A DNA stretch of 64,000 nucleotides from NCBI GenBank assembly GCA_934426255.1, contig CAKRYD010000003.1, positions 1 to 64,000 of the forward strand, written 5' to 3'. This document shows positions 35,001 to 42,763 of this stretch, in pieces. Numbering within the stretch: the stretch's first letter is position 1; each line of letters begins with the position of its first letter. A program made the position numbers and the translations under genes. This stretch comes from an uncultured Bacteroidaceae bacterium (GTDB lineage Bacteria; Bacteroidota; Bacteroidia; Bacteroidales; Bacteroidaceae). Under the pieces are notes generated by a model. It ran no database searches and had not been told where the DNA came from. It saw nothing but the letters and a program-made list of their open reading frames with translations.

Positions 35001-36599
35001 GAATGGCAGATGTACTCGGGCCTTGACAAGGATCGCATCCAATACAACTACGTGCCCGGCATGAAAGAAGCCTGCGATGCCATGAAAGCCATCCTCGATG
35101 TAGCCGAGAAGATGGGCAAACACGAAATGGTGACTTCAGAGTTCAACGACAAGTTTGAAGCAGCCATCAATGCCGTGGAAGCACTCTATGCCGACACGAC
35201 GGAACTGGCAGCACTGTACAAGAAATACAACACCCTGGTTAATTCAGCCGTCATAGGCACCGGTGTAGGCTATGTAGACACACAAGAGGCTGTCGATGCT
35301 TTCGCAGCCGTCATCAAGGAAGCCAAGGCAACAGTAGACCCCATACAGCCCACCAAGGCAAGCATCGATGCTGCCGTGGCAAAAATCACTGAGGCATATA
35401 GTATCTTCGACAGCCATGTAGGCAAAGTAGAAGCCGGCAAGTGGTATCATATCCTAAGTGCTGCCGCCGAAGGCGATCAGGCAGTCGAGACAGTGCTGCC
35501 TGCACGCGAAGTGAGAGGTGCCGCACTCTACGTAACCAGCAGCGGCGACGGCTTCGGTTCGGTTGAAGGAGATTATAAATACGGCAACCAGCTCCGTTGG
35601 GGCATGGACGACGTGAAGTTCAAGGAAATGGCTGTAGACCCCGATGCCATGTGGCAATTCATAGCTGCACCCGAACAGGGAGAAAACGTCTACTATATCC
35701 AGAACATGCGCAAGGGCTCGTACATTGGCAACTCCAACGGCTCGACAAACCCCTATGACCCCTACTACTATGACAGTGCAGAACCCATGCCGTTCCGCCT
35801 TGACCCCATCGGAGCCGGACAGTTCAACATCGTTGCCATCGGTGATGCCAACAATCCGGGTGCCATCGGAGCCGGTGACAATGCACGTCAGATACGTGGC
35901 GACATGACAACAAAGACAGGCATTAACCAGCGCACCTCATGGACCATTGAGCCAATAGACCCGAGCATCGATGCCATCACGCTGACCTATCCAAGCAACA
36001 GCGTACAGGTAGTGACACTGCCTTACTCAGTAAGCAATATAAGCACCATCAACGAAGGTGTGCAAACCTATACCATTCACAGTCAGGTATCGGCCACCGA
36101 ACTTGCACTGATCAAGAAGGACGAGTTCGCAGCAGGTGAACCTTTCGTCATGACAATCGGCGACCTGACACAGTATGAAGACGACCACAGCAATGTGGAT
36201 ATCTCTATCGTACTGCCTACAGACATAACGGCCAAAGCCGACACAGTCAACGGCCTTGTGGGCGTACTCAGCCAACGCAGTGTCAAGGGCAACGGCTACG
36301 GATTCATAGAGAATGCAGTGCTGAAAGTGCTGGCCGAAGACAAGTCTGCAAGCATCGGCTCACAGTCGGGCTACATCGTACCGTCGCTCATCGAAGCTCA
36401 AGAGGGCGAATACGACCTGTTGCTGACCACCGAAGGTGCACTGGGCATCAAGCAAGTTGCCGGCAGCAATGACGCGCTTGTCAATGTCTACACCATCGAC
36501 GGCAAGCTCCTCAAGCGCAATGTCAAGGCTTCAGAGGCGCTGAAGAACCTGAAGAAAGGCATCTACATCGTAGGTAAGAAAAAGGTTTCAGTGAAGTAA
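32037..36599 (+). CDS. Large secreted multidomain protein (LamG, discoidin-like, FIVAR-like, sorting tail)
   Basis: A 1520-residue exported protein (signal MKKLFFTLGLALLGIL, cleavage near SLA-DD). From N to C: a LamG/concanavalin-like domain (about 30-260: YYHVVGVYNKEEGKGYIYV, NGEVAIARIYDTPLKADQI); helices; a ricin-like region (about 350-490); a discoidin/F5-8-type domain (about 545-715, NLIDGNTETIFHSEW); a FIVAR-like helical stretch; a second discoidin-like domain (about 810-1000, HLIDGVLDYHNCFHSFW); a second helical stretch; another ricin-like region; and a C-terminal tail VNVYTIDGKLLKRN...KGIYIVGKKKVSVK, which resembles type IX secretion sorting tails. No catalytic motif recognised; a carbohydrate-binding or adhesive role is likely. 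Domain edges are estimates. Confidence 0.8.
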   Translation: MKKLFFTLGLALLGILMPRISLADDNIPKADILDVVFNDDGTAYDASPMDNKVEVIGKEMMTTYYNENYKRVVPRLSNPWSGNGATYYKVDYENNQAFKDAIANGHTLELLVMADYTIGSLPDAECKPFSSHQSGGTGLMVAKTNKSANGTNDFAFLPHTGGSYRWVLSGVHPEPGIYYHVVGVYNKEEGKGYIYVNGELKGTADTPGDFQFASAGNVWFGIGADPNGATGNTAWNGEVAIARIYDTPLKADQIAALYKQVEVNRPDYRQLLKNSLDSINAIGDTFPEGTNPGYYTAEALSQYKTAYDDIALKALNAIEGSVSDDEYITLRTDLLNAYNAIHEHANPISNGYYYFINAYPTFKQQQGVDKAMCINADKELSWDTFNSQSALQLFKVTKLEDGNYSIQNTASGEYINTIAGKSSLVPMSATQETPQTFTLLHSGEWNIANTKNTEAYHTLDHKGGAGTDGRIVTWSAGVETGSAWYLHAITDQALIDKLLASGPKQVMANKLKKAIENTAASRLKADDYTALITSAGQIASNSKAQDGSLANLIDGNTETIFHSEWNAIMADANTSEGIGWHNLQITLGKEISKMKFHFNGRNNSSGWHDNPTHITLYGTNDDALGTSTASADSLQWTEIVDMKKDAYGFPGNENAVSYNSPVIDLKGSYKYLRFVVKHVSTMDGGNRKTAFAVPSITGVTFNFSEFQVYDGNPAETSEYFKVTGMKEACDAYDKLVAEAQEKITNLTVTEADIEAITAAAKAIEDLYVDRDVFDNKLAELTTKANKIYDTATGSQITLITNAAQFSSNNSSPRNFSSFEHLIDGVLDYHNCFHSFWGTEMQRADITADEWIATMNGEADAIHTGTGYHNLQVKLDEPIKNFWFEYIGRTGTSYVDNPTDIEVYVTNDDELGATTDQADIDKWTLLTKLTEGFPGAEQGARYVSPELKLESGETFKYVRFVIKNTAMAGTKAARTFNNPDVTGITWNVGEWQMYSGLDKDRIQYNYVPGMKEACDAMKAILDVAEKMGKHEMVTSEFNDKFEAAINAVEALYADTTELAALYKKYNTLVNSAVIGTGVGYVDTQEAVDAFAAVIKEAKATVDPIQPTKASIDAAVAKITEAYSIFDSHVGKVEAGKWYHILSAAAEGDQAVETVLPAREVRGAALYVTSSGDGFGSVEGDYKYGNQLRWGMDDVKFKEMAVDPDAMWQFIAAPEQGENVYYIQNMRKGSYIGNSNGSTNPYDPYYYDSAEPMPFRLDPIGAGQFNIVAIGDANNPGAIGAGDNARQIRGDMTTKTGINQRTSWTIEPIDPSIDAITLTYPSNSVQVVTLPYSVSNISTINEGVQTYTIHSQVSATELALIKKDEFAAGEPFVMTIGDLTQYEDDHSNVDISIVLPTDITAKADTVNGLVGVLSQRSVKGNGYGFIENAVLKVLAEDKSASIGSQSGYIVPSLIEAQEGEYDLLLTTEGALGIKQVAGSNDALVNVYTIDGKLLKRNVKASEALKNLKKGIYIVGKKKVSVK

Positions 36600-36632
36600 T
36601 CACTGACCAAACAACCATTAACATCTTCCATC

Positions 36633-36666
36633 AAGGCGCAGGGCGACAAACGTTCTGCGCCTTTTT
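36633..36666 (+). terminator. Terminator of the 1520-residue protein gene
   Basis: Perfect 9-bp stem AAGGCGCAG / CTGCGCCTT (36633-36641, 36655-36663), followed by a T run to 36666. Confidence 0.92.
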
Positions 36667-36682
36667 GTGAATAACACAGGCT

Positions 36683-36880
36683 GGATACTATTCGGTAATT
36701 CGCCACATTAAACCTTGCAGTTTGCAACATTAAAGATCAGAACCTGTCGAATACAAGGTAAGGATTTCCCGGATTCTATCCGAGAGCTCGCCAGATACTA
36801 TATGAGAAGTCCTCAGATACTATATAGGAGGCTCTCAAATACAATAGGAAGTGCCCTCAGGTACTATCTTCTTATGTTTT
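36683..36880. repeat. Nine-unit array with 22-bp period (array 2)
   Basis: Units begin at 36683, 36704, 36726, 36748, 36770, 36793, 36815, 36837 and 36859, i.e. at steps 21, 22, 22, 22, 23, 22, 22, 22. The unit heads are GGATACTAT, CACATTAAA, AACATTAAA, CGAATACAA, CGGATTCTAT, AGATACTAT, AGATACTAT, AAATACAAT and AGGTACTAT; units 6 to 8 share the second half as well (AG-rich then CTC). It starts 16 bp after the terminator at 36633-36666. As in array 1 there are nine units and no spacers. It is not part of any convincing coding region. Confidence 0.85.
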
Positions 36881-37047
36881 TTCCTGCTTTTAGTAGACGT
36901 TTTTATTATTGATAAACTGATTCGATATACACTCTTTGGGATTGCATCCTAAAAAGATTGCCACATCCACAAATAGCTACTGAAAAAATGGACAGACATT
37001 TCATGGGATTTCTTTCACATTCTTTCTTATATTTGATATTTTAATCG

Positions 37048-37055
37048 TACTTTTG
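37048..37055 (+). promoter_or_regulatory. Possible -7 box for a long leader of the BspA-like gene
   Basis: TACTTTTG fits TAnnTTTG, about 455 bp before the ATG at 37511. If used, the leader would include the structured RNA at 37296-37445. The rest of 36881-37295 shows nothing I can name. Confidence 0.35.
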
Positions 37056-37295
37056 CTAACGGATAATTTGGTTGGTGTATCCATGCACTTATGCCAATGC
37101 ATCCAAGCCTCTGCACACGCCGGGTCTTTTTGTAGGTTTACAGCCGCAAACAAGGAGGTTGGGTGGGTAAAGAGGCAAGACAAAAAAGGCGTTTACTTGA
37201 CGCTCTGACTATTGACGATTCGGAATCTCGCAAATTCTATACACTGTCAATGGCAAAGCAATGGTAGATGTCCATACTAGAATATGTAACCTGAT

Positions 37296-37445
37296 TCCTT
37301 ACAGTGTAGCATCTGCTGCACTGAAGGTTTAGATATACGTATTCGGCGTGGGCTCTTCGCGTTGCTCGTCCTTACAGTGTTGGGCATGCGAGAGCCTTCG
37401 AATCGTGGGATGAGTAACTTGTACAGACCCCACGCCTTCCTTTTT
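37296..37445 (+). ncRNA. Candidate structured leader / attenuator upstream of the BspA-like gene
   Basis: Several helices fit together. (1) CCTTACAGTG (37297-37306) pairs with CACTGAAGG (37319-37327), nine pairs with one bulged A. (2) GGCTCTTCGC (37351-37360) pairs with GCGAGAGCC (37388-37396) with one bulge. (3) The loop CTCGTCC (37365-37371) pairs with GGATGAG (37408-37414) as a pseudoknot. (4) The closing stem GGCGTGGG (37345-37352) / CCCACGCC (37429-37436) is followed by TTCCTTTTT, like an intrinsic terminator. The 12-mer TCCTTACAGTGT occurs twice (37296-37307 and 37369-37380); the second copy can also pair with CACTGAAGG, giving an alternative fold. Helices 2 and 4 share bases 37351-37352. 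Not recognised as any named family; the structure is from hand inspection. Confidence 0.45.
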
Positions 37446-37510
37446 AATACAAACCAAATTAAAAACAACCTTCTTGGTTTGAGGGTCAGCCGGAAGAAAA
37501 ATCTGCAAAG

Positions 37511-40500
37511 ATGAACAAGACATTTTTTCTTTTGGCTCTCTGTTGGCTGGGCGCGGCAGGAGCTTTCGCACAACGAGGTTCGTGCGGTACAGGTGTAACG
37601 TGGTCGTTATCAGACGGGACATTGACAATCAGTGGAGAGGGGAACATGAATGACTTTTCTTTCTCCGGGTCGTGGGATGAAGTCCGGCCTTCGTACGAAG
37701 TCTTTAAAGACGACATCCAAAAGGTTGTCATTGAAGGAGGGATCAAGTACGTTGGAAAAGCGGCTTTTAGTGAATATCCCATAAAGGAGTTTGAAGCCAA
37801 AGAAGGGGTTGAGACCATCGGTACTTGGAGCTTTGAATATTGCCATAATTTAGTATCTGTCAAGCTACCCAAATCGCTTAGGACAATAGGAGGGTGTGCT
37901 TTCTATGGTTGCAACATGAATACAATTGTTATTCCTGAGAATGTGAAAGAAATTGGAGGTGCTGCTTTTGCCAGCTGCAAACAACTGAAAGAAATCCGAT
38001 GGAATGCAATAGACTGTACAAGTGCATCAAAAATTTTATACCACTCAGCTTATACGAATTCTACTTCACCGGTAAAAAAAGTCGTGTTCGGAAAATCTGT
38101 GAGAAGTATTCCCGAAGGATTATTTTATGACCAAATAGCTTTGGAAACAGTAGTAACATCGGGAAATATTGAAACTGTAGGTTATCATGCTTTTCATGGC
38201 ACCACATGGTACTCGAACCAAATAGGGAAAGACGGGATGAAATTCATTGACAAAGCACTGTACGAATATAGCGGCACCATGCAAAAACCGACTGCAATAG
38301 ATATTCCAGAAGGAGTGGTAAGTATTACTGACGTGGCTTTCGGAGACCAAACCAAATTGGTAAAAGTTTCAATACCTTCCACATTGACTTCTATCAGTTG
38401 CTCCGCTTTTTATGGGTGCAGTGCTTTGACCGATGTTGTCTGGAATGCCGCCGACTGTGTTGTGACAGGGTTTAATTTCTACAACTATCATTGTGTATAT
38501 GGTCCTTTTTATGAAATTCCAGTATATTCTGTCGTCTTTGGAAAATCTGTCCGAAAAATACCGGTAGGCTTGTTCGGCAGTTGTAGTAGCCTTGAAGAGG
38601 TGACATTTTCCGACTCGATTAAAGTCGTAGGAATGAATGCATTTTACACATGTGAAGCATTGAAAAAAATTGATTTGCCTGAAAGTATCGATACGATTGG
38701 ATATCATGCCTTTTATTCTACAAGTTTGGAAACAATAACCATTCCCAAAAATGTCAGATATATCAACAGCAGTTTCAACTCTTCAAAAATAAAAAAACTA
38801 TACTACAATGCTAAAAGAGCAGACATTGATTCTGATAGTTTCGAACGTACGCTATTCTCAAACATCAGCCACGTAGTATTCGGAGAAGAAGTAGAAGTAA
38901 TTCCGGGAGGCTTGTTATCTGGAAACTTAGAAGAAGTGACTATCCCCAATTCCGTAGACTCTATCGGATATTATGCATTTGATAACTATAGTAATATAGG
39001 GATTCTTACTGTCGGCACAGGTTTACGGCACTTTTCCGGATTCAATGAGTGTTATATTTCATCGCTTGTATGGAATGCAAAAAAAGCTTTGGATTTTACA
39101 GGAAAGTTACTTCCGGGAAGATTGACTAATGTTGTATTCGGCGATCAAGTCGAATATATACCCGGCAACTTGCTTTATGGATGTAATAAGTTGGAAACTG
39201 TCACCCTGTCTAATTCAATAAAAGGAATTGGAGCTTATGCTTTCAAAGATTGTGCCTCACTCAAAGAAATCATCTTTCCAAAAAGTCTGACTGAAATAGG
39301 CACTTATGCTTTTTCGGGTTGCGAGGCCATCACGTCATTGACTATTGGGGAAAATGTCTCTAAAGTCGGTGAGAATGCTTTTTGGAACTGTACGTCTTTG
39401 AAATCCGTCATATGGAATGCGACTGACTGCGCGGATTTTACCGACACTACATTGCCAAGCACTCTGTCAGCAATAACATTCGGCAACAAGGTAAAACACA
39501 TTCCCGATCATCTTTGCCAGGACTGCGAAAGCATTACGGAGCTGGCATTACCTGTTTCAGTCCGCAGTATCGGGGAAAAAGCATTCTATAAATGTTACAG
39601 TTTGACGCACGTGACACTCCCGGACAGCTTGACGACAATAGGTGATTATGCCTTTTGGAGCACTGATTTGAAAGAGATAAATTTTCCTTCCAGTCTTGAT
39701 TCGATCGGAACAGGAGCTTTCGAACATACCAGTTTGACAACGCTGTTCATTCCAGCCTCTCTCACAAAAATAGGAGAAGCAGCTTTTGGTAACACGGAAC
39801 AATTGGTGGACGTTGTCGTTGCCGCCAACGAACCACCAGTTGTCAACAACCCATTTAGATTTAATTATTATCTGCATGGAAGACTTGAAAACATATACGT
39901 ACCCGACGTAGAACTCTATCGGCAAGCTAAAGGATGGAGCGCGTTCTATAAAAAGCTCAAGCCGATGGTAAGCATCTCTTATGACTCTCTGACATACAAC
40001 GGAAGAGGCCCGAAGATTGCCTATACAAACAATCTTGCTGATTACACACTGCAGATGGAAGACTACAAACCGGCCGCAAATGCGGGTTATTACGAAACCA
40101 CCATAAAGGCCACATACAGCGGGAAACACAATTTTTCCGTATCTATTCCTTGCAGATATAACATTACTAAAGCCTGGCTGACACTAACGCCCAAAGACAC
40201 AACAAAAGTATATGGGAAAGAGAATCCCGAGTTCCTATATACGGTAGAAGGGCTTGTCAACAACGAAAAGGCCGAAGACGTAATCAGCGAACGCCCGATA
40301 TTTGCGTGTGAAGCAACAGCCAAAACAGATGTCGGAACATATCTAATACACTTGACCAATCAGTTTCTTTCTGCAGACAATTACAATATTGCATGTCATG
40401 GCGGAGAACTTACTATTACACCGAAACCGCTTGTAATTACGGCAAAAGACACAACGAAGCTTTATGGGGAAAGTGTTCCTGAATTTCAGATTGCTTACGA

Positions 40501-41167
40501 TGGCTTTGTAAACGATGATAATGAAGAGATAATCAAAGATTACCTTTGGATTAATTGCGAGGCATCAGAAGACTCAGAAGTCGGTGACTATGTTATAAAT
40601 TTGGGAACATGGAGCACTCCACTCAATTATTACATTACAACTGTCAATGGTATATTGCATATTGCCAAGGCTCGACAAACAATAGATTGGAATCCGGAGA
40701 ATCTTGCTGTGCAAATAGGCGACTCTGTGATCCTTTCTGCCCAAGCCACTTCACAGATGGAAGTCAAGTTTGAAAGCGAAAAAGAAGATATTGCCAAAAT
40801 CTTTGTCAACAAAGATGGAGAATATGTACTAAAAGGCTTGAAAGAAGGTACTATAATCGTTCGTGCTGTCCAACCCGGTAATAAGAATTGGGAAAAGGCT
40901 GAAACCATCGAAAAACCTTTCAAGATAACCGTTCCGACCTCTGTAAGTTCAAATACGATGAACCGTTCAAAGGTTTCGGCAAGAAACGGCTACATTTACA
41001 TTTCCGATATTGTGCCGGGAGAACACATTTTGATTTGTTCTGCCAGCGGACAACAAATCTATAATGATAAAGCCCAGGCTACAACTTTAAAAGTTCATAT
41101 CGGCAATTCCGGTATCTACTTAGTCAAGATTGGTGAGAAAATTTTCAAGTGCAGTCTTAGACGATAA
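37511..41167 (+). CDS. BspA-like leucine-rich surface protein with MBG domains and sorting tail
   Basis: A 1218-residue exported protein (signal MNKTFFLLALCWLGAAGAFA). Residues about 40-780 are LRR_5/BspA-type repeats (for example ITIPKNVRYI, LKEIIFPKSLTEIGTYAFSGC). A larger super-repeat is marked by WNAxDC-like segments at residues 164, 311, 432, 521 and 635, each followed by VVFGxxVxxIP. Then come MBG-type beta domains (about 880-1060, TPKDTTKVYGKENPEFLY and TAKDTTKLYGESVPEFQI) and a Big-like domain. The C-terminus (ARNGYIYISDIVPGEHIL ... SGIYLVKIGEKIFKCSLRR) is a type IX sorting-like tail. The gene is visibly richer in A+T than its neighbours. Probably a surface adhesin; preceded by a structured leader. 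Confidence 0.85.
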   Translation: MNKTFFLLALCWLGAAGAFAQRGSCGTGVTWSLSDGTLTISGEGNMNDFSFSGSWDEVRPSYEVFKDDIQKVVIEGGIKYVGKAAFSEYPIKEFEAKEGVETIGTWSFEYCHNLVSVKLPKSLRTIGGCAFYGCNMNTIVIPENVKEIGGAAFASCKQLKEIRWNAIDCTSASKILYHSAYTNSTSPVKKVVFGKSVRSIPEGLFYDQIALETVVTSGNIETVGYHAFHGTTWYSNQIGKDGMKFIDKALYEYSGTMQKPTAIDIPEGVVSITDVAFGDQTKLVKVSIPSTLTSISCSAFYGCSALTDVVWNAADCVVTGFNFYNYHCVYGPFYEIPVYSVVFGKSVRKIPVGLFGSCSSLEEVTFSDSIKVVGMNAFYTCEALKKIDLPESIDTIGYHAFYSTSLETITIPKNVRYINSSFNSSKIKKLYYNAKRADIDSDSFERTLFSNISHVVFGEEVEVIPGGLLSGNLEEVTIPNSVDSIGYYAFDNYSNIGILTVGTGLRHFSGFNECYISSLVWNAKKALDFTGKLLPGRLTNVVFGDQVEYIPGNLLYGCNKLETVTLSNSIKGIGAYAFKDCASLKEIIFPKSLTEIGTYAFSGCEAITSLTIGENVSKVGENAFWNCTSLKSVIWNATDCADFTDTTLPSTLSAITFGNKVKHIPDHLCQDCESITELALPVSVRSIGEKAFYKCYSLTHVTLPDSLTTIGDYAFWSTDLKEINFPSSLDSIGTGAFEHTSLTTLFIPASLTKIGEAAFGNTEQLVDVVVAANEPPVVNNPFRFNYYLHGRLENIYVPDVELYRQAKGWSAFYKKLKPMVSISYDSLTYNGRGPKIAYTNNLADYTLQMEDYKPAANAGYYETTIKATYSGKHNFSVSIPCRYNITKAWLTLTPKDTTKVYGKENPEFLYTVEGLVNNEKAEDVISERPIFACEATAKTDVGTYLIHLTNQFLSADNYNIACHGGELTITPKPLVITAKDTTKLYGESVPEFQIAYDGFVNDDNEEIIKDYLWINCEASEDSEVGDYVINLGTWSTPLNYYITTVNGILHIAKARQTIDWNPENLAVQIGDSVILSAQATSQMEVKFESEKEDIAKIFVNKDGEYVLKGLKEGTIIVRAVQPGNKNWEKAETIEKPFKITVPTSVSSNTMNRSKVSARNGYIYISDIVPGEHILICSASGQQIYNDKAQATTLKVHIGNSGIYLVKIGEKIFKCSLRR

Positions 41168-41189
41168 CTCTTTCTAGCAAATCATTATC

Positions 41190-41227
41190 AAAGCCCATTG
41201 ACAGACGACATTCTGCCAATGGGCTTT
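41190..41227 (+). terminator. Hairpin downstream of the BspA-like gene
   Basis: Perfect 11-bp stem AAAGCCCATTG / CAATGGGCTTT (41190-41200, 41217-41227) with a 16-base loop; only a short T stretch follows. The remaining gap to 41616 holds the ftsX promoter and no convincing gene. Confidence 0.75.
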
Positions 41228-41537
41228 GTGTATGTTTTACAACAATTCGGGATAAATATTGAGAGTGAACATGAAGAACAAACTCATGCCGTTTTACGAC
41301 AAGATGATGCTGCAAGGTACATCATTCAAACAATCAATGACATTCTGAAGAATACGGCTCAGAACTTGGAACTTTCACTTCTGCAACCGTCATGCATCCA
41401 TGAACGGTAAAGCCTTACTGCATTATCTGAATGCGTTATCTACACTTGTTATATGAGAAAACTCAACCCGAACTGGGATAAGACATGGTATTTAGAGCCT
41501 AAACATGTTACTGATAGCGGAAAAGGGCGAAAAAGAC

Positions 41538-41567
41538 TTGACATGTCGGCGGATTTTCCTAATTTTG
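41538..41567 (+). promoter_or_regulatory. Promoter of the ftsX-uppP-truB-queA operon
   Basis: TTG (41538-41540), 19 bp, then TAATTTTG (41560-41567), about 50 bp upstream of the ftsX ATG at 41617. Confidence 0.7.
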
Positions 41568-41616
41568 CAGGAAATTCGGCTTAATATCACCGGATGCCTT
41601 AACAGCAGCGGATACA

Positions 41617-42492
41617 ATGGCAAAAAAAAGAAAGAAAGAAATCAGGGGCAACGTAAATGCAGTCACTTCGTGCATCAGCACGACACTGGTGCTCGTTCTG
41701 TTGGGCATGATTGTGTTTTTCGTTACTACAGCAAGAAACTTTTCGGACAGCATCAAGGAAAATTTCGCCATATCGATACTCCTTGACGATGATATGACAC
41801 AGGCACAAGCCTACCGACTGCAAACGAAATTGAAGCAAATGCCTTGCACAAGGCATGTCATCTATATCTCGAAAGAACGAGCTTCAGAAATACAGTCGCA
41901 GGCTTTAGGCACGAATCCATCCGAATTTATCAACGAGAATCCGATGCCTGCCTCATTCGAAGTGCACCTCAAAGCTGATTATGCCAACCGCGACAGCTTG
42001 AACAAGGTGATACCTGTGCTCAAGCAAGACCCGGCAGTATTGGAGGTTTCCTATCCTGAAAGCCTGATGGACAGTTTGAACGACAATATACGCAAGGCAA
42101 GCACCATCATGCTGATATTGGCTTTCTTGTTGGCATTCGTGTCATTTGCACTTATCAACAATACCATTCGACTGAGTGTACATTCACGCCGTTTCCTGAT
42201 ATTCACCATGACCCTCGTTGGTGCCAATTGGAGCTTCATCAGACGTCCTTTCATCAGCCAGGCCTTTTGGATAGGATTCATCTCTGCACTCATGGCTGCC
42301 GCATTATTGTTGGGAGGCATATATGCGATGGAGAACTATGAGCCACAGATGAGAGAATTAATCACATGGGATGTCCTGGCTGCAACATTGTCGGTGGTTT
42401 TTATATGCGGTATGTCGCTCACATTGTTATGTGCCTATTTTTCGGTCAACCACAACCTCAATTTGAGCTATGACCGGCTCAACCGTTACTAA
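41617..42492 (+). CDS. ftsX: Cell-division permease FtsX
   Basis: Inner-membrane partner of FtsE that controls peptidoglycan hydrolases at the septum. The 291 residues have four membrane segments: one near residues 20-40 (STTLVLVLLGMIVFFV), then a periplasmic domain (about 45-160, ISILLDDDMTQAQ, PMPASFEVHLK), and three more (about 165-190, 220-245, 255-280). The basic N-terminus MAKKRKKEIRGN is typical. ftsE is not next to it. It heads a six-gene operon of envelope and tRNA functions with tight spacing. Confidence 0.93.
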   Translation: MAKKRKKEIRGNVNAVTSCISTTLVLVLLGMIVFFVTTARNFSDSIKENFAISILLDDDMTQAQAYRLQTKLKQMPCTRHVIYISKERASEIQSQALGTNPSEFINENPMPASFEVHLKADYANRDSLNKVIPVLKQDPAVLEVSYPESLMDSLNDNIRKASTIMLILAFLLAFVSFALINNTIRLSVHSRRFLIFTMTLVGANWSFIRRPFISQAFWIGFISALMAAALLLGGIYAMENYEPQMRELITWDVLAATLSVVFICGMSLTLLCAYFSVNHNLNLSYDRLNRY

Positions 42493-42514
42493 CCTGATAT
42501 ATCATTGAAATAAT

Positions 42515-42763
42515 ATGGATAGAAAAGATTTCGCACTTGGTAAAATCAACTTCATTCTGCTGGCATGCGGAATGATTATTGTGCTTATAGGATTTGTTCT
42601 CATGTCGGGAAGCGGTTCCACAGAACAAGCGTTCAATCCGGACATCTTCAGCGCAAGACGCATCAAAGTTGCTCCCCTCGTTTGCCTGGCAGGCTTCTTA
42701 TCTATGGTTTTTGCCATCATGTATTGTCCAAAGAAGAACGACAAGGATAAACCCAACGTATGA
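42515..42763 (+). CDS. DUF3098 small membrane protein
   Basis: An 82-residue protein with two membrane segments (about residues 11-30 and 54-70) and a basic C-terminus (PKKNDKDKPNV). It matches DUF3098, which in Bacteroidetes sits between ftsX and uppP. The start of uppP overlaps its stop by four bases (ATGA at 42760-42763). The context suggests a link to septal or lipid-carrier functions, but no function is known. Confidence 0.85.
   Translation: MDRKDFALGKINFILLACGMIIVLIGFVLMSGSGSTEQAFNPDIFSARRIKVAPLVCLAGFLSMVFAIMYCPKKNDKDKPNV

Noticed and set aside
37345..37436. tRNA or 4.5S RNA at the structured leader
   Set aside because: The closing stem suits neither: there is no D- or T-arm order for a tRNA and no GGAA-type conserved core for SRP RNA.
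41198..41410. 70-codon frame after the BspA-like gene
   Set aside because: It starts inside the terminator hairpin, lacks a promoter and matches nothing recognisable.
41453..41584. 43-residue frame upstream of ftsX
   Set aside because: It overlaps the ftsX promoter and has no recognisable start signal or family; a chance frame is more likely.
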